A stretch of DNA of 64,000 nucleotides from Zantedeschia hybrid cultivar (taxonomy: Eukaryota > Streptophyta > Magnoliopsida > Alismatales > Araceae), in assembly GCA_030544215.1 (NCBI GenBank), contig JARZZO010000002.1:27651395-27715394 (forward strand), given 5' to 3'. Both the position numbers and the translations under genes were made by a program. Below are positions 1-12,041 of this stretch, in pieces (positions within the stretch are counted from its first letter, which is position 1; the number at the start of each line of letters is the position of its first letter). A model generated the notes under the pieces. The model searched no databases. It had not been told where the DNA came from and was given only the letters and a program-made list of their open reading frames with translations.

Positions 1-265
1 ATGCTGCTACGCTCGTCGAACAGAGTGAGGGAGCGAAGATGATCCATCAAGAAGAGGATCAAGTTGACATTGTTAGAGGTCGGGGACTTGCACAGCTAGC
101 GACATCGCTCTATTAGAACCGAATAGTTGGAGATTCAAATCCGTACAAGGTAATTAGCGATCATCGTCTTTTTGTTCTAATTTATTGAAATATATAGAGA
201 ACGGCGAGATTTAATTTTTGTTTATTATTTTCGCTACGTTCTTTGAGATCCCGCCCGATCCTGAA
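1..265 (-). mobile_element. Decayed LTR fragment (family of the 8829-10401 LTR)
   Basis: The stretch resembles, in the same orientation and order, the last ~260 bases of the minus-strand LTR that ends at 10401. Shared landmarks are the acidic GAGGATC block, the 'gattcaaatccg' block, the 'taatttttgttt' block and a closing 'cccgcccgatcctg'. It is heavily mutated and its other end lies outside the window. It has no coding potential. Read by eye, without an alignment score. Confidence 0.55.
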
Positions 266-349
266 AGATTAGTTTTGTTTCCTACTTAGTAAATCTACTG
301 TACAAGTTACTTTCCTGTTAAGATAATTAGTGAAGAAATATCGAGAGAT

Positions 350-1425
350 GAAGAAAATATTTATATATGGTTTTCATTGATTTAGAGAAAGCCTATGATG
401 ATGTACTTAGAGAGTTAATTAGGTAGACTTCAAAGAAGAAGGAAATATTTAAATGATATATCTATGTAATTAGAGATATGTGTGAGAGGGCTTATACTAG
501 TGCAAGGACTATTGTTGGAGAGATCCTCAATTTCTTCTTACTTATGTATTAGATCAAGGGTCAACATTAAATTTTCATCTCTTTACTTTAGTTATAGATG
601 AGATTACTAAATACTTGCATATTGACATCCTTTGGTGTATGAAGATGATATTGTTCTAATTAATAAGAATGTTGGGAGTTCAAATGATAAATTAGAATAC
701 TAGAGGTCCATTTTAGAATCTAAAGATTTTCAGATTAGTTGAACTAAATCAAAATATATGAAATATAATTTTTAGTAGCATAAAGATCGATCAGATAGAT
801 TTAGGGTCAAGTTGTTCATAAAATAGTAACTCTCAATATTTAGGACCTATTATTTTAAGATGATAGTGAGATCTAAGAAGATATTACACACAGAGTTACG
901 ATAGGTTGGTTGAAGTGGAGAAGTGCATCTGAAGTATTTTGTGATTCATAGGTCTCCTTATAACTCAAAAGTAAGTTTTATAACATCATTTAAGACTTAT
1001 TATATTATATGGTTTCAAGTGTTGGGCTGTGAGAAATGAATATGTACAAAAACTATATGTGGCTGAGATAAGGAAGTTGGGGTGGATGTGTGGCAAGATT
1101 AAAAAGATAAAATTATGAATGAGATATGTACAGATCTAGGTGTAACTCCTATTGACATTAAGCTTTGGGAGGTTATGATGATTTGGTTATGCACATTGTT
1201 ACTCAAGTTTAGCACCAATTAAGAGGTGTGAAAAAATTACTGTGGAGTAGGGTAAAAGACATCGAGGAACACCTAACATGAGGTGGTTATGTGTAATAGA
1301 AAGGACTTAGAGTTGATACGTGTTACCAAAAGTATGTCATTGGATAGAATAAGATGGTGAGACGAGATTCATGTAACCGACTCTAATAGATGGGATAAGA
1401 CTTTGATGATAATAATGATGATGAA
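350..1425 (+). pseudogene. RTE-type non-LTR retrotransposon reverse transcriptase relic
   Basis: Reading in shifting frames gives the order of motifs of a plant RTE-like reverse transcriptase. Near 369-415 VFIDLEKAYDDVLRE is the classic 'IDLEKAYD' palm block. Next come AYTSARTIVGE-like and GS.L..HLFTLVIDEIT-like blocks (about 490-610), then a block resembling the post-catalytic 'NDKLE...LESK' region (about 680-740). The C-terminal SLDRIRW..EIHVTDSNRWDK block lies near 1335-1405. Stops and frameshifts are frequent, so it cannot encode a protein. It closes with a tgatgataataatgatgatgaa simple tail, as RTE elements typically do. The 5' part is missing. LINE identity is firm; the RTE clade assignment is inference from the motif wording and the tail. 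Confidence 0.8.
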
Positions 1426-2376
1426 TATACAAGAACAAAGTCATGGTGTCAAATCTTAACAAATCCCATCTTATGCAAATAATCAAATTTGGTTGTCAAA
1501 TAATCACACGATCGTAATACCATATTTTATGTCAAATTTCACATTTTGTAATCTAATTAGGTGCATAAGTTGACTGCCCAAATAGAGTCAAGGAATAATA
1601 AAATCAAACATATAGGATTTCTAACTATATTCTAGTCATCTTTCGCTTACACATAATAGACATGCATCAAATTACAATATAAGGAGCAAACAAATAGATA
1701 TTGAAGTAGTGTTGAGATCATGTCTTCAAAATCATAGAAATTTGGTGATAAACTTGGGCAACATATGGAAATATGGTTCTTATTAGGTAAATGGTTATAC
1801 CTAAACCCGAACTTAACGGGCTCAAATGGGTTTGTTCATGGGTCTAAATCTATTTTGTCGGTTGTAGTGCTTGCCAAGGCCGAAGCTGGAACAATATGAA
1901 AGGGTGGATAAGCACATCGAATGAATTATTAGATAATTTAAAAGCATATTTACCTTGTGTGTAAATAATGTGAGAAAATTTACATGATCTAAGCGAATAC
2001 AATTTTTTACAAAAGTGTGCTTGTAAATGAAGATCACACGTTAAGGTGTTTAGAGTTATAGTTAAGTCTTAAATTAAGTATGATTGTGCTAAAAAGATAA
2101 TGACAGGGAATTTACTTTAAAAAGAACATATAAATAATTAAAATCCATTTTAAAATATTTTTATGATTAGATTCTTTTTATAAACGTAGATATATAATGA
2201 GCCTATGATTCTTTTACTTTCGTCAATAATGTGAGCCAAACATGGAGAGCGAGTGCATAAATTTGAGAAGATTTCAGGGGCCAACTGCCATAAGAATATA
2301 AGGCAGCAAAAGTGTAACCTGTTCGTGACCCAAAAGCTCAGGCAGGCTGCACTTTCTTTGCCAGGTTAGGACACAT
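1426..2376. other. AT-rich spacer, no gene seen
   Basis: No open frame with a recognisable domain or plant codon bias. The short frame at 1822-2037 has no family features. Nothing supportable besides AT-rich unique or ancient-repeat sequence. Confidence 0.5.
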
Positions 2377-2379
2377 TAA

Positions 2380-2702
2380 GGGGTTGTTTGTTTCAATGTA
2401 TAATAATGAAATAAGGAAAAAAATATTTTACAGTATTTTCGTATGTTTGGTTCAATTTTAGATAATATAAAATAAAATCCTGTTAGGTTTTTTGTCAGTT
2501 CATTTGGAGGCCCATTCCCTGTTTTGGATTCCACGGAAGAGCCACCATAAATCGAAAGAAGAGATTCTGTGCATTCCCTTATTTTGTTTTCATGTATTTT
2601 ACAAGTATATAAAATAAAGTGTTCATTAATTTTAAAATAATAAAAGTTCACTGATTTTAAAACTGGTGAATTATAGAGTTTTGCAACGAAATAAAGAACC
2701 CC
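2380..2702. mobile_element. Tourist-like MITE with TAA target duplication
   Basis: Terminal inverted repeats GGGGTTGTTTGTTTC at the left and (read on the other strand) GGGGTTCTTTATTTCG at the right flank a 323-bp AT-rich, non-coding body. The element is bordered by TAA at 2377-2379 and TAA at 2703-2705. A 3-bp TWA duplication with G-rich TIRs is the signature of PIF/Harbinger (Tourist) MITEs. A PIF/Harbinger transposase exon lies at the far end of this window, though no direct relation is shown. Confidence 0.75.
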
Positions 2703-2705
2703 TAA

Positions 2706-3198
2706 TTAGATGGGGGATCCGAATGTGAAGATTCAACTCAAAAGCTGGTTATACAAAGGACCAGTCCGACCCGAAGGCCCAATAGGTCAGGCCCAAATCA
2801 CCGGGACCACGTCAAAAACGACAACCAGGAATTGAAATCGGTCCGGCATGCCGTGTTACATAACGGAACGAATTTGGAGAATATGTGTCCTCTACTTCAA
2901 AGTTTGTGGGGGAAGCTCAAAATGAAATGGAAAATTTACATGGTGGGCAACCTCCATTCTGGTTTTGGCTTTAGGCTTTATCTTTACAGAGCCTCTCAGC
3001 TTTGTTCCATGCCATATTTCACTCTGCTTCCTGTGAAGATCCTACGCCTTGGGAAGACTTTGGTTGCTGCAGTGAGGAAAATAATTTTTTTTAAAAAAAG
3101 GTTAAGGTTGGATCCCACATGCTGTCCATGTTCGTACAATTTGATCTCTGATCGGATGACCCTAAAATTCTAAAATATTTAAAATTATTATTTGACAT
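2706..3198. other. Spacer before the first LTR, no gene seen
   Basis: Mixed-composition spacer. The 113-residue open frame at 2832-3173 has no recognisable domain, is not GC-biased and ends in low-complexity sequence, so it is not called. Confidence 0.4.
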
Positions 3199-4742
3199 TG
3201 TTGGGTTTGCTCGGTTTCTCCGGATCGCTCACGCAGCGGAAAACAAAAATATTTACAGCGATCCGTTCCCGTTTCGAAATATAAAATACGATAACCGGAT
3301 TATCGAAGTTCTCACTGTGTGCGGATTCGAATCCGCAGCCGTTTGGTTCCGTCGGTGCGACACCGCAAGCCGCGCAAGCGCCCGGCCTCTAGCGAAGTCC
3401 ACGCGATCCTCCTCGCGACGGATATCCTCGAGTTCCTCGTTCTTCGCAGCCCACGAAGCCTCCGCCGGTCGCCGCAATGATCGTCGCAACGTGCGGACGA
3501 TTTCCCGTCGAACGGGATTCGGAATAGCGGCGGAGCAGATCTCGATCTGCCTGGGCGCCAGAGAAAAACAGAAACTGAGAAGAGGCGGCTAGGGTTAGCA
3601 GCAACTTGGCCTGCTCAGCCCTTTCGCTATGTTTTATACTAATCGCGCGGTTTTTCATAAAAACCCCCGGTTTGTATAAAACCTACTTATTTATCCATCG
3701 CCTTGAGAATCATTTGCGTGTGACCCTCTAGGCCCAAGTACAAATCCAGTTAATGGCCCAACAAGCCCACTGACTCCTCACTGGCTTTATTAATTAATTA
3801 ATAACCTTTTATTAATAAATTAATCAATCGAATTGATCTCGCACATCGAATTCGACCGGGCCTCCGATCACGTTGGGTGCCAAGCAACACCGCGTGAACC
3901 CGAAAGGTATTTGGGGTTAAGTAATCCACTCTTAGAACTTTTCCGCCGACAGTTACCGCGTGGATATAATCCTTCATTCGTACAATGCTCTCGAGTCAAC
4001 TCAGGGTATGGCGAGCTGTCAAACCCTAACCGGTCGACTCATTTGGATTAGTTGCCGCTGATGAATATCGGAAAACTCATTTCCCGATATTATCGTCCGC
4101 CCTGCCCAGGGACTTTCACGCATCCTTCCTAGAGCATTCTCTCTCTAAGTACCGAGAGCGAATGATTCCTTATTGACACACAATTCCCTTCGACAGTATT
4201 CCGATGTACCCAATCCTTGACGTAATAGAATCCCATGACTAGAGATTCGTAAACTAAGGTCAAAGCACAGAAGTCCACCGACAAGGTGTCCCAGGTCCGA
4301 GGACCATCCACGCAACTGCAACAATAGAATCAAGCTAGTTGACAGTGAGGTACAATACCATCCAATGATTCAGTCATATCAGTTCAGTGAACTCATTCTC
4401 CAATGAGCACTTATAGATTCGCCTTAGTGTCTCCACACAAGTGACTTATGAGATCAGTCACCCTCATTATATGAGCATGAGTAATCTGTACTAGTATAAC
4501 CGGATATCTGATGTCTTTCTCGAATATCCTCCGACTAGGAACGATTAAGAATATGTGTGTTTAAGTGATCAGTCTCATTAGTATGATCTCATCATAATCT
4601 GATCACCATAGCATATATTCACGGACTTCATTACGAAACGATTATTAACGCAATTTACACATAATGAATATTATGTCATTATATTAATAAAGGAACGAGA
4701 TTTACATTGTTAGATTGGCTTGTAGACCACCTAAAACTAACA
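3199..4742 (+). mobile_element. Solo LTR, copy 1 of a ~1.54 kb LTR family
   Basis: Begins TGTTGGG and ends CTAACA, and aligns over its length with the LTR at 4993-7866 once that copy's nested insert is removed. Shared landmarks include the opening TCTCCGGATCGCTCACGCAG, the block around 3317-3345 and the last 150 bases up to ACCACCTAAAACTAACA. No internal coding domain adjoins it, so it is read as a solo LTR. No clear 5-bp target duplication is seen (left flank gacat, right flank aactt), so an end may be eroded or rearranged. The internal open frames at 3253-3658 lie within the LTR and are not genes. Ty3 versus Ty1 type cannot be told from an LTR alone. Confidence 0.8.
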
Positions 4743-4992
4743 AACTTGACCATTAAGAATATTTTTTGTTGTTCATTAGAGTTCAATTTTTGATTTTTTT
4801 TTGTTTGATCAGTGATCAAGCAGTAAAAAGAAGTTTATATCTCTATGAGATGTAATAGCTTAGACAACCGTCTACATGTGATGTAGTAAGGTTTTTGATA
4901 TTCTAATAATTTATATGTATCTTTTAACATACATTTGCACGTGCTCTTTACCTTAGTGTGTATATATATATCTCATCTAACTTAGATGAGCC
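4743..4992. repeat. Left part of a MITE-like repeat split by the next LTR
   Basis: The sequence up to 4992 (ending ctaacttagatgagcc) continues after the LTR at 7867 (gagccccatgaaattatc). A related uninterrupted stretch with ctaacttagat, gatgagcggcc and then 'aaaaataaataaaaatt' occurs around 8310-8420. Hence the LTR at 4993 landed in a pre-existing repeat. The core includes the 'ttcattagagttcaatttttgat' wording that recurs in fold-back elements elsewhere in the window. Confidence 0.5.
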
Positions 4993-5789
4993 TGTTGGGA
5001 TTCTCGGTTTCTCCGGATCGCTCACGCAGCGGAAAATAAAATAAAACAGCGATCCGTTCTCCCGTTTCGAAAAATTAAAATCGATTATCAGATAATCGAA
5101 GTTCTCACCGTGTGCGGATTCGAATCCGCAACCGTTCGGTTTCGTCGGTGCGACACCGCAAGCCGTGCAAGCGCCCGGCCTCTAGCGAAGTCTACGCGAT
5201 CCTCCCTGCGACGGATATCCTCGAGTTCCTCGTTCTTCGCAGCCCATAAAGCCTCCGCCGGTCGCCGCAACGCGCGGACGATTTCCCGTCGATCGGGATT
5301 CGGAGAAGCGGCGGGGCAGATCTGGATCTATCTGGACGCCAGAGAGAGAGAAAAACTGAGGAGGGGCGGCTAGGGTTAGCCGCAGCTTGGCCTGTTCAGA
5401 CCGTTCACTATGTTTTATACTAACCGCGCAGTTTTTCATAAAAACCCCCGGTTTGTATAAAACCCACTTATTTATCCATCGCCTTGAGAATCATGTGCGT
5501 GTGACCCTCTAGGCCAAAGTACCAGTCCAGTTAATAGCCCAATAAGTCCAGTGACTCCTCACTGGTTTTATTAATCAATTAATAACCCTTTATTAATTAA
5601 TTAATCAATCGAATTGATGTCGCACGTCGAATTCGACCAGACCTCCGATCACGTTGGGTGCCAAGTAACACCGCGTGAACCCAGAAGGTATTGTGGTTAA
5701 GTAACCCACTCTTGGAACCTTTCCGCCGATAGTTACCGCGTGGATATAATCCTTCATTCGTACAATGCTCTCGAGTCAACTCAGGGTAT

Positions 5790-7119
5790 TGTAGGTGCTG
5801 AAAATTTGCTCATGTGATTTATGTGAAAAACTATGTTGTTTAGAGTAAATTAACCTATTAAAAAAATGCAACTAATGTGCTGTGATCGCCAGAAACTTTT
5901 AACTAAAAAAGCTTCAAAAGAATTTTGATCGCTTACCTGTTTAAACGCGGAAGAATGAATCCTTAGTTCCCCTCCTTCAGCCGGCTGAAGAAAGAGAGCT
6001 TCTTCTTGTTCTTTTGTTCTTGCTGTTGAATGTTGAGGATCGTCCAGAAGTTCTCCTAGCTTCGTGCTTGATTTCCCTCTTTTTGGTTTCTTGTTGTTGT
6101 TGTTGAATGCAGCAGAGATAGAGAGACAGAAACAATAAAGAAGAAACATTGATGAGGATCTAAATAGAAATATCAAATTTAACCATGATTATAAACATGT
6201 ATAAACAGCAACTCACTTGTTTAGATGGCTTTGAAACCCCTTAAGAACGGATGGGTTTTTAGAGAATTGATGTTGTTGTGGTGTGTGTTGCATGCAGTGA
6301 GTATGAGAGAATGAAACTAAAGAATGACAATGAAATTCAGATATGAAAAACTTATGCCCAGTCTAGTTGGTTGAAGCTTTGAAGGGATGAAGATCTTGAA
6401 GAAGGATGCCGACTTCTGGAAATGGCAGCGCTCCGGCGTGGTTGCTTCAATCTCTAAATTGCTATAACGCTGAGGCTCAATAATTCTCTCTCTCTGTTTT
6501 TTTTTTTAACTCCTTGATAGGCAAGGTATTTATAGGCATTTTCTGCGTTCGCGATTTACATAGAAAAATCTAGGATTTATCTATATTAACCGACAGATAA
6601 TTACTGATTAATTCATCTTTATCTGTAATTATCTAAAACGCGTCCACCATGGCCGACGCCTTTCAGATTAAATTAAGATAAGGATAAATATCCGGGAAAA
6701 CATATCTTTATCTTTATTAGCTAAAACGCGTCCACCTGTGTAGACGTCTTTTACACTAATTAAGATAAGGATAAACATCCGGAAGAGAAGTTAAAACAGC
6801 CTAGGAAACCTAAATCGCGTCGACTTTCAAAGACGCCTTTAAGTTAATAAATTAATTGATTAAAATTCAAATTTAAACGCTAAAATAGGAATAAACTCTA
6901 AATGGCGTCCACATGGGTCGACGCCTTTTAGGATTCTTCATATTTTAACTGAAATTTGAGCTAAAATCAATTCAATTGATTAACTTAAACATGTCTATTC
7001 AACCCGACACTCAAAAATATCAATAAAAATTAATTAATGATTAATTATCAGACCATTCTGAGGCATTATTATATGATATGAAATTTACTTAAAATGACGT
7101 CAAAATTAGCGTGTCTACA
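5790..7119. mobile_element. Nested solo LTR (second family) with GGTAT target duplication
   Basis: An insert of 1,330 bp interrupts the LTR homology exactly between 'cagggtat' and 'gtatgtcgagctg'. It starts TGTAGGTGCTG and ends GTGTCTACA, so its ends are TGTAG...CTACA. It is flanked by GGTAT at 5785-5789 and 7120-7124. These are textbook LTR ends with a 5-bp duplication. No gag or pol motifs are inside, so it is a solo LTR. Its second half holds four ~88-bp tandem units. An open frame on the minus strand at 5850-6176 has a hydrophobic start but no family resemblance and is taken as chance. Confidence 0.88.
6639..6925. repeat. Four 88/89-bp units each carrying a GCGTC...GACGC inverted core
   Basis: Imperfect palindromic 22-base cores occur at 6639-6660, 6727-6748, 6816-6837 and 6904-6925, a regular spacing of 88, 89 and 88 bp. 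Each core has GCGTC on the left and GACGC or GACGT on the right (the last is GGCGTCCACATGGGTCGACG plus CC). Between units 1, 2 and 3 the words taagataaggataaa and 'atccgg' recur. The units lie inside the nested LTR. Function unknown; in LTRs such arrays can be transcriptional enhancers, which is inference here. Confidence 0.8.
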
Positions 7120-7871
7120 GGTATGTCGAGCTGTCAAACCCTAACCGGTCGAATCACTTGGATTGGATGCCGCTGATGAATATCGGAAAACTCCTTTCCC
7201 GATATTATCGTCCGTCCTGGCCAAGGTCTTTCGCGCATCCTTCCTAGAGCATTCTCTCTCTAAGTACCGAGAGCGAATGATTCCTTATTGACACACAATT
7301 CCCTTCGACAGTATTCCGCTGTACCCAATCATTGGCGTATTAGAATCCCGTGGCTAGAGATGCGTAAACCAAGGTCAAAGAACAGAAGTCCACCGACAAG
7401 GTGTCCTTGGTGTCTCAGGTCCGAAGACCATCCACGCAACTGCGAGAATAGAATCAAGCTAGTTGACAGTGAAGTACAATAACATCCAGCGATTCAGTCG
7501 GATCAGTTCAGTGAACTCATTCTCCAATGAGCACCTACAAATTCGCCTTAGTGTCTCCACACAAGTGACTTATGAGATCAGTCACCCTCATCATATGAGC
7601 AGGAGTAATATGTACTAGTCTAACCGGATATCCGATGTCCTTCTCGGATATCCTTCGACTAGGAACAATTAAGAATATGTGTGTTTAAGTGATCAGTCTC
7701 ATTAGTATGATCTCATCATAATCTGATCACTATAGCACATATTCACAGACTTCGTTATGAAATGATAATTAATGCGATTTACACATAATGAATATTACAT
7801 CATTTTATTAATAAATGAACGAGATTTACATAGTCAGATTGGCTTGTAGGCCACCTAAAACTAACAGAGCC

Positions 7872-8535
7872 CCATGAAATTATCTTCTCTTCATTTTTCA
7901 AAAATTAATAATATTTATCAATAACTTTTAAATATTCAAATAGGCTCTTTAGGGTTCTTTCCATTTCTTAGACTTTAATTTTCATCGTTTAATCTCGAAA
8001 GTAAATTTGAACTGTCCAATCGGATATATATAAAAAAAACAATGTCTAAAAATATTACAAAAATAATCACTAAATGAGAAATTCGTTAGATTAACTCTTA
8101 GAGTTGATCCCATCACTTAAATTTTTTGTTTTGATTCTCAACGAAGAATGCATTTGATTAGATTGCTCAGCTGAGTTTTTTGATCAGATGGTGAAAATTA
8201 AATTGAAAACCACCCTAGGGATATTTAAATATTTTAATTTTTTTGATAATTTTATTTTATTTTTTTAAAATGAAGAATAGAGAGTTTTATAGGAGGTCAT
8301 CTAACTTAGATATATATGGGGCGGCTATAATGAGCCCCAAGGCCACCTAACTTAGATTAGATGAGCGGCCTCAAACTCTTACTTTTTATTTGAAAAATAA
8401 ATAAAAATTATTAAAATTTTAAAATATTCAAATACCATCATCTATGTTGATTTCGATATTTTGAGATTTAACTTTTACCGTTAGATTGACAAACGTAAGT
8501 GTCCAATCAAATGCGTCATTGTTTGAAAATTTACT
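7872..8535. repeat. AT-rich fold-back repeat remnants, no gene
   Basis: Contains the right part of the repeat split by the LTR and a second copy of the same wording in opposite order. 'ggtcatctaacttagat' near 8287 and 'ccacctaacttagattagatgag' near 8342 flank a short GC-rich ggggcggctataatgagcccc. No coding region seen. Confidence 0.45.
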
Positions 8536-8804
8536 CACTTTGATTGCAGAATAAGTTATTCAGAATTATTTATTCGGAATAACGTATACTAGAATAAGGG
8601 GTGTTTCGATTTGATAGTTTTGTGGGGCCCACTGATGGAATAAGAAGAATAAACAATTCTTGAGTCTAAGGTGGAATGGCTTATTCTCCTTATTCTGGTA
8701 TAAGTAATTCTAACACGGTATAAGCCATTCCGTCTGTCAAAATAGAATTAATCTTATTCTAAGAATAAGAGGTCTTATTCTTCTCCTATTCTCCAATCAA
8801 AGTG
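8536..8804. mobile_element. MITE with CACTTTGATTG terminal inverted repeats
   Basis: Starts CACTTTGATTGCAGAATAAG and ends CTCCAATCAAAGTG, about 269 bp, AT-rich with many 'aataag' and 'cttatt' words, non-coding. Relatives occur at 13336-13584 and 37559-37815. The copies share internal words such as 'tttcgatttgata' and 'ccgtc'. No convincing target duplication was found, so the superfamily is left open. Confidence 0.75.
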
Positions 8805-8828
8805 GCGTGCGAGATTGATGGATATAAG

Positions 8829-10401
8829 TGTCCTCTAAGCCAATCATAAGGCACCTATTTTAATCTGGTTCACTAATAAATGACATTAAATTCATTATGT
8901 AGATTGACATATTTATAATTGCGCATAATGAAGTCCATGAATATGTGCAATAGTCATCAGATTATGATGAGATCATAATAATGAGACTGATGACTTATAA
9001 ACACATATTCTCAATTGTTCCTAGTCGTAGGATGTTTGAGAAGGACATCAAACATTCGGATATACTAGTACAGGTTATTCCAGCTCATATGATGAGGGTG
9101 ACTGATCTCGTTAGTTACTAGTGTGGAGACACAATGGTAAACCTGTAGATGCTCATTGGGGAATGAGTTCACTGAACTGATCCGACATGAATCGCCGAAT
9201 GGTAATTTACCTGACTGTCAATCGGCTTGATTCATCGTCACAGTAGCGTGGTTGATCCTTGGACTTGAGACACCAAAGACACCTTGTCGGTGGACTTCTG
9301 GACTTTGACCTTGACCTACGAATCCTTATCCACGGGATCTCTAATAGTTAAGGATCGGGTCCAGCAGAAGACCTTCGAAGGTGATTGTGTGTTCAATAGA
9401 GGATCGTTCGCTCTTAGGTAACTGGAGAGAGAATGATCTAGAGTAGATCCGCAGGAGTCTCTGGCCAGAGCAGAAACAATATCAGAAAAAGTGGTTTTCA
9501 GATATTGTAAAGCGGAGTCTGATTCAAGTGAGTTGACAATCTAGAGTTTGACAGTTGACCATACCCTAGGTTAACTCGAGAGTATTGTGCGAACGAAGGA
9601 TTATAGCCACGTGGTAACTGTGGACGGACAGGTTCCATGAGTGGGTTGCTGAACCCCATTGCCTTCTGGGATCATGCGGTGTTGCTTGGCACCCAACTTG
9701 ATTAGAAGTCCGACCGAATTAACATGCGATGTCAATTCGGTTAAGTAATTAGTTAATATATAGATATTAATTAATTACAATAAGTCAATAACTAGTTATT
9801 GGACTTAACGGGCTGAAAATCGGACTGGTAAATGGGCCTAGAGGGTCACACGCAATAAGATTCTCAATCGGTGGTACATAAGTGGGATTTATATTAACTC
9901 GGGGACTTTTGTGAAAAGTCGCGCCGACTTAATATATATACACGCTGTTGAGAAACCCTGGGCCAAGCTCCAGGATTTCCCTTGCTGGCCGTCACCCCCC
10001 TTTCTCTCTCCACCTCTGGGCGTCCCGTTCGGCGCGCCAGAACAGCTTCCGTCTCCACCGCATGTGATTCCCGAAAGTCGGGAATTCCCGTCGGCGGGAT
10101 TTCCACAATCGTTGCGGCGACGGATCTTCAGCGAGCAAGCTGAAACGGACGAGGAATCGAGGACGAACCACCGCGGAGGATCGCGTGGATACCGCTGGAG
10201 GCCGGACGCTTGTGCGGCTTGCGGCATCGCCTCGACGGAACCGAAACGGAAGCGGATTCGAATCCGCGCACGGTAATCAGATTCGAACTCGGTTTTTCGG
10301 TTTGAGTTTTTCGTTCCGAATCGGATCAGCGGGTATCGGACGGGATTAATTTTTGTTCTTCGTTTCCGCTGCATTCTTCGCGTCCCGCCCGGATCCCAAC
10401 A
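8829..10401 (-). mobile_element. Solo LTR, inverted and more diverged relative of copies 1-2
   Basis: On the minus strand it begins TGTTGGGATCCGGGCGGGAC at 10401 and runs to about 8829. It follows the same order of blocks as copies 1 and 2: the 'gattcgaatccgc' block, the stretch with GATCACGTTGGGTGCC-like wording, ATTCTCTCT-like sequence, and an end resembling gattggctt. It differs too much for a recent copy, so it is either an older insertion or a sister family. No target duplication was identified. The 161-residue minus-strand open frame at 9889-10374 lies inside the LTR and is not called as a gene. Confidence 0.75.
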
Positions 10402-10646
10402 GGGATCAGCCCTAAAGACTAATCTGACAAATTTTTTATTTTCTTGACTATTTTTCAGTGTTACATTGATTTTTGATATCTAATTGATGAGACGACTATG
10501 ATTGATCGTCAAGATCGAACGTTGAAAATTAAAATTCCGAAAATGAGAACAATCTTAAAGAACCTAAATATTTAAAAATTGTTGATAACTTTTATTTTTT
10601 AAACATGAAGAGAAGAGAATTTTGAGGAGGGCTCATTTGATATGTG

Positions 10647-10690
<44 letters not shown>

Positions 10691-11826
10691 CATGGCATTT
10701 ATTGTGTTCACTTTGGCTACAGTCAAACGCCTAAACATAGTTGCATAGTTCATGACAAACCTAATAGTAGTGTCTAAATATTGTTTGAAGAGAAATATTC
10801 ATTGCAATGTCCTACTGATATTGTAGTATAATTATCTTCCAAATCGGATGGCATACAATTGCTACATTTTTTTTACAGGAGGTATAGTGCCCATTAGATC
10901 ATGCACACTGTCTATTCTATTGATCACATGATGGTTGTACTAGCTGCAAACATTCAGAAGAGTATTGCAACAAGGATTAATTCCGTTATGATCGTTAAAA
11001 AAAAGCAAGTATTCTCTTATTTGAAAAGTGTAAAATAACTTAAGGATGCACCAAGCGGTCAGCCTCGTTACTAGTCCGCTATGCATGTTCGATAATTCCA
11101 GTCTAATAGTATCCCTTAAGGCTGTCAAAATGGTCTAAACCTGATAAAGGAATTATCTAGACCTGATAACTCTTAGGTTCGACGTATCCTTTAATCTAAT
11201 AATCAGACATACTATTACGTTACCTAACATTACTGTTCTATGCTATTAATCAGATTTCTACCTGGATGTGACAAGTTCATTTGTCAATTATATTACATTA
11301 GAATTTTAGGTAGATAACTTTTTTTTCTAGAATTTTAGGTAGATTTTTTTTTCCCCTTAAACTTGTTCAATGTCTAACGACCAGCGAATAAGAAACGACT
11401 CATAATGTTATCTGTCTAACCGGTTATCAGACAATTTTATTAGATCCATTATGAATTTAGGTATTACTCATTTCACTGCCGAGTTCTGTATCACTGACAG
11501 CTCTATTACTGCTACTTGTAGACCTCCTAGCTTTCATTAGAAAATTGGTTGCCAACTTATGAGTTGCTTGTATATTAGGGATTCAAACAGGTGGGATTTA
11601 ATATAAATCTAAGATAGATTCATGATCATGTTCCTTATATTATCAGTTTGAAAAGTCTATCTCATTCGCTGATCTATAAGTCAATAATTAATCAGATAAT
11701 TAGATTCTCAATGTACTACATTCAATTTAAAAAATTATATCTAGTACATTATTCACTATGCATACCAATTTAGAGAACTGTCTATTAACTGGCTTAAAAG
11801 TTAGTAATTACTCAACAAGTAACATG
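10402..11826. other. AT-rich spacer with an (AT)n run, no gene
   Basis: Includes an (AT)n microsatellite at about 10649-10689. Around 10440-10620 is a fold-back-like stretch with the words 'gatcgtcaagatcga' and 'cctaaatatttaaaaattgttgataac' seen in other repeats here. No open frame with coding character. Confidence 0.5.
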
Positions 11827-11967
11827 TGCTGCATTGACCCCAGTGTTGCACAACACTGAGGGTCAGTGCAATGGGTGTTTTTTTTTTTTGTATTTTTTAA
11901 ATGGGTCCGGAGGTGGCTTATACGTTCATATAGGTCGATCTTCGATCGGATGATCTAAAAAAAATTG

Positions 11968-12041
<74 letters not shown>

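Larger units (their letters stand above)
4993..7866 (+). mobile_element. Solo LTR, copy 2, with perfect TSD, carrying a nested LTR
   Basis: Starts TGTTGGGATTC at 4993 and ends CTAACA at 7866. It is flanked by a perfect 5-bp target duplication GAGCC (4988-4992 and 7867-7871), which proves a solo LTR rather than half of an element paired with copy 1. Without the nested insert at 5790-7119 (plus one target copy) it is about 1.54 kb and closely similar to copy 1. It has no coding capacity. The preserved TSD and the similarity to copy 1 suggest comparatively recent LTR-LTR recombination. Confidence 0.9.

Noticed and set aside
5850..6176. 108-residue minus-strand frame with hydrophobic start, signal-peptide-like
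   Set aside because: Inside the nested solo LTR, with no homology or plant coding bias. Chance is the simplest explanation.
3199..7866. Copies 1 and 2 of the ~1.54 kb LTR as the two ends of one element
   Set aside because: Copy 2 has its own target duplication on both sides, and only 250 bp of repeat sequence without primer-binding site or polypurine tract lies between them.
9889..10374. 161-residue minus-strand frame
   Set aside because: Falls inside the inverted solo LTR. The corresponding part of the other LTR copies is not open in the same way.
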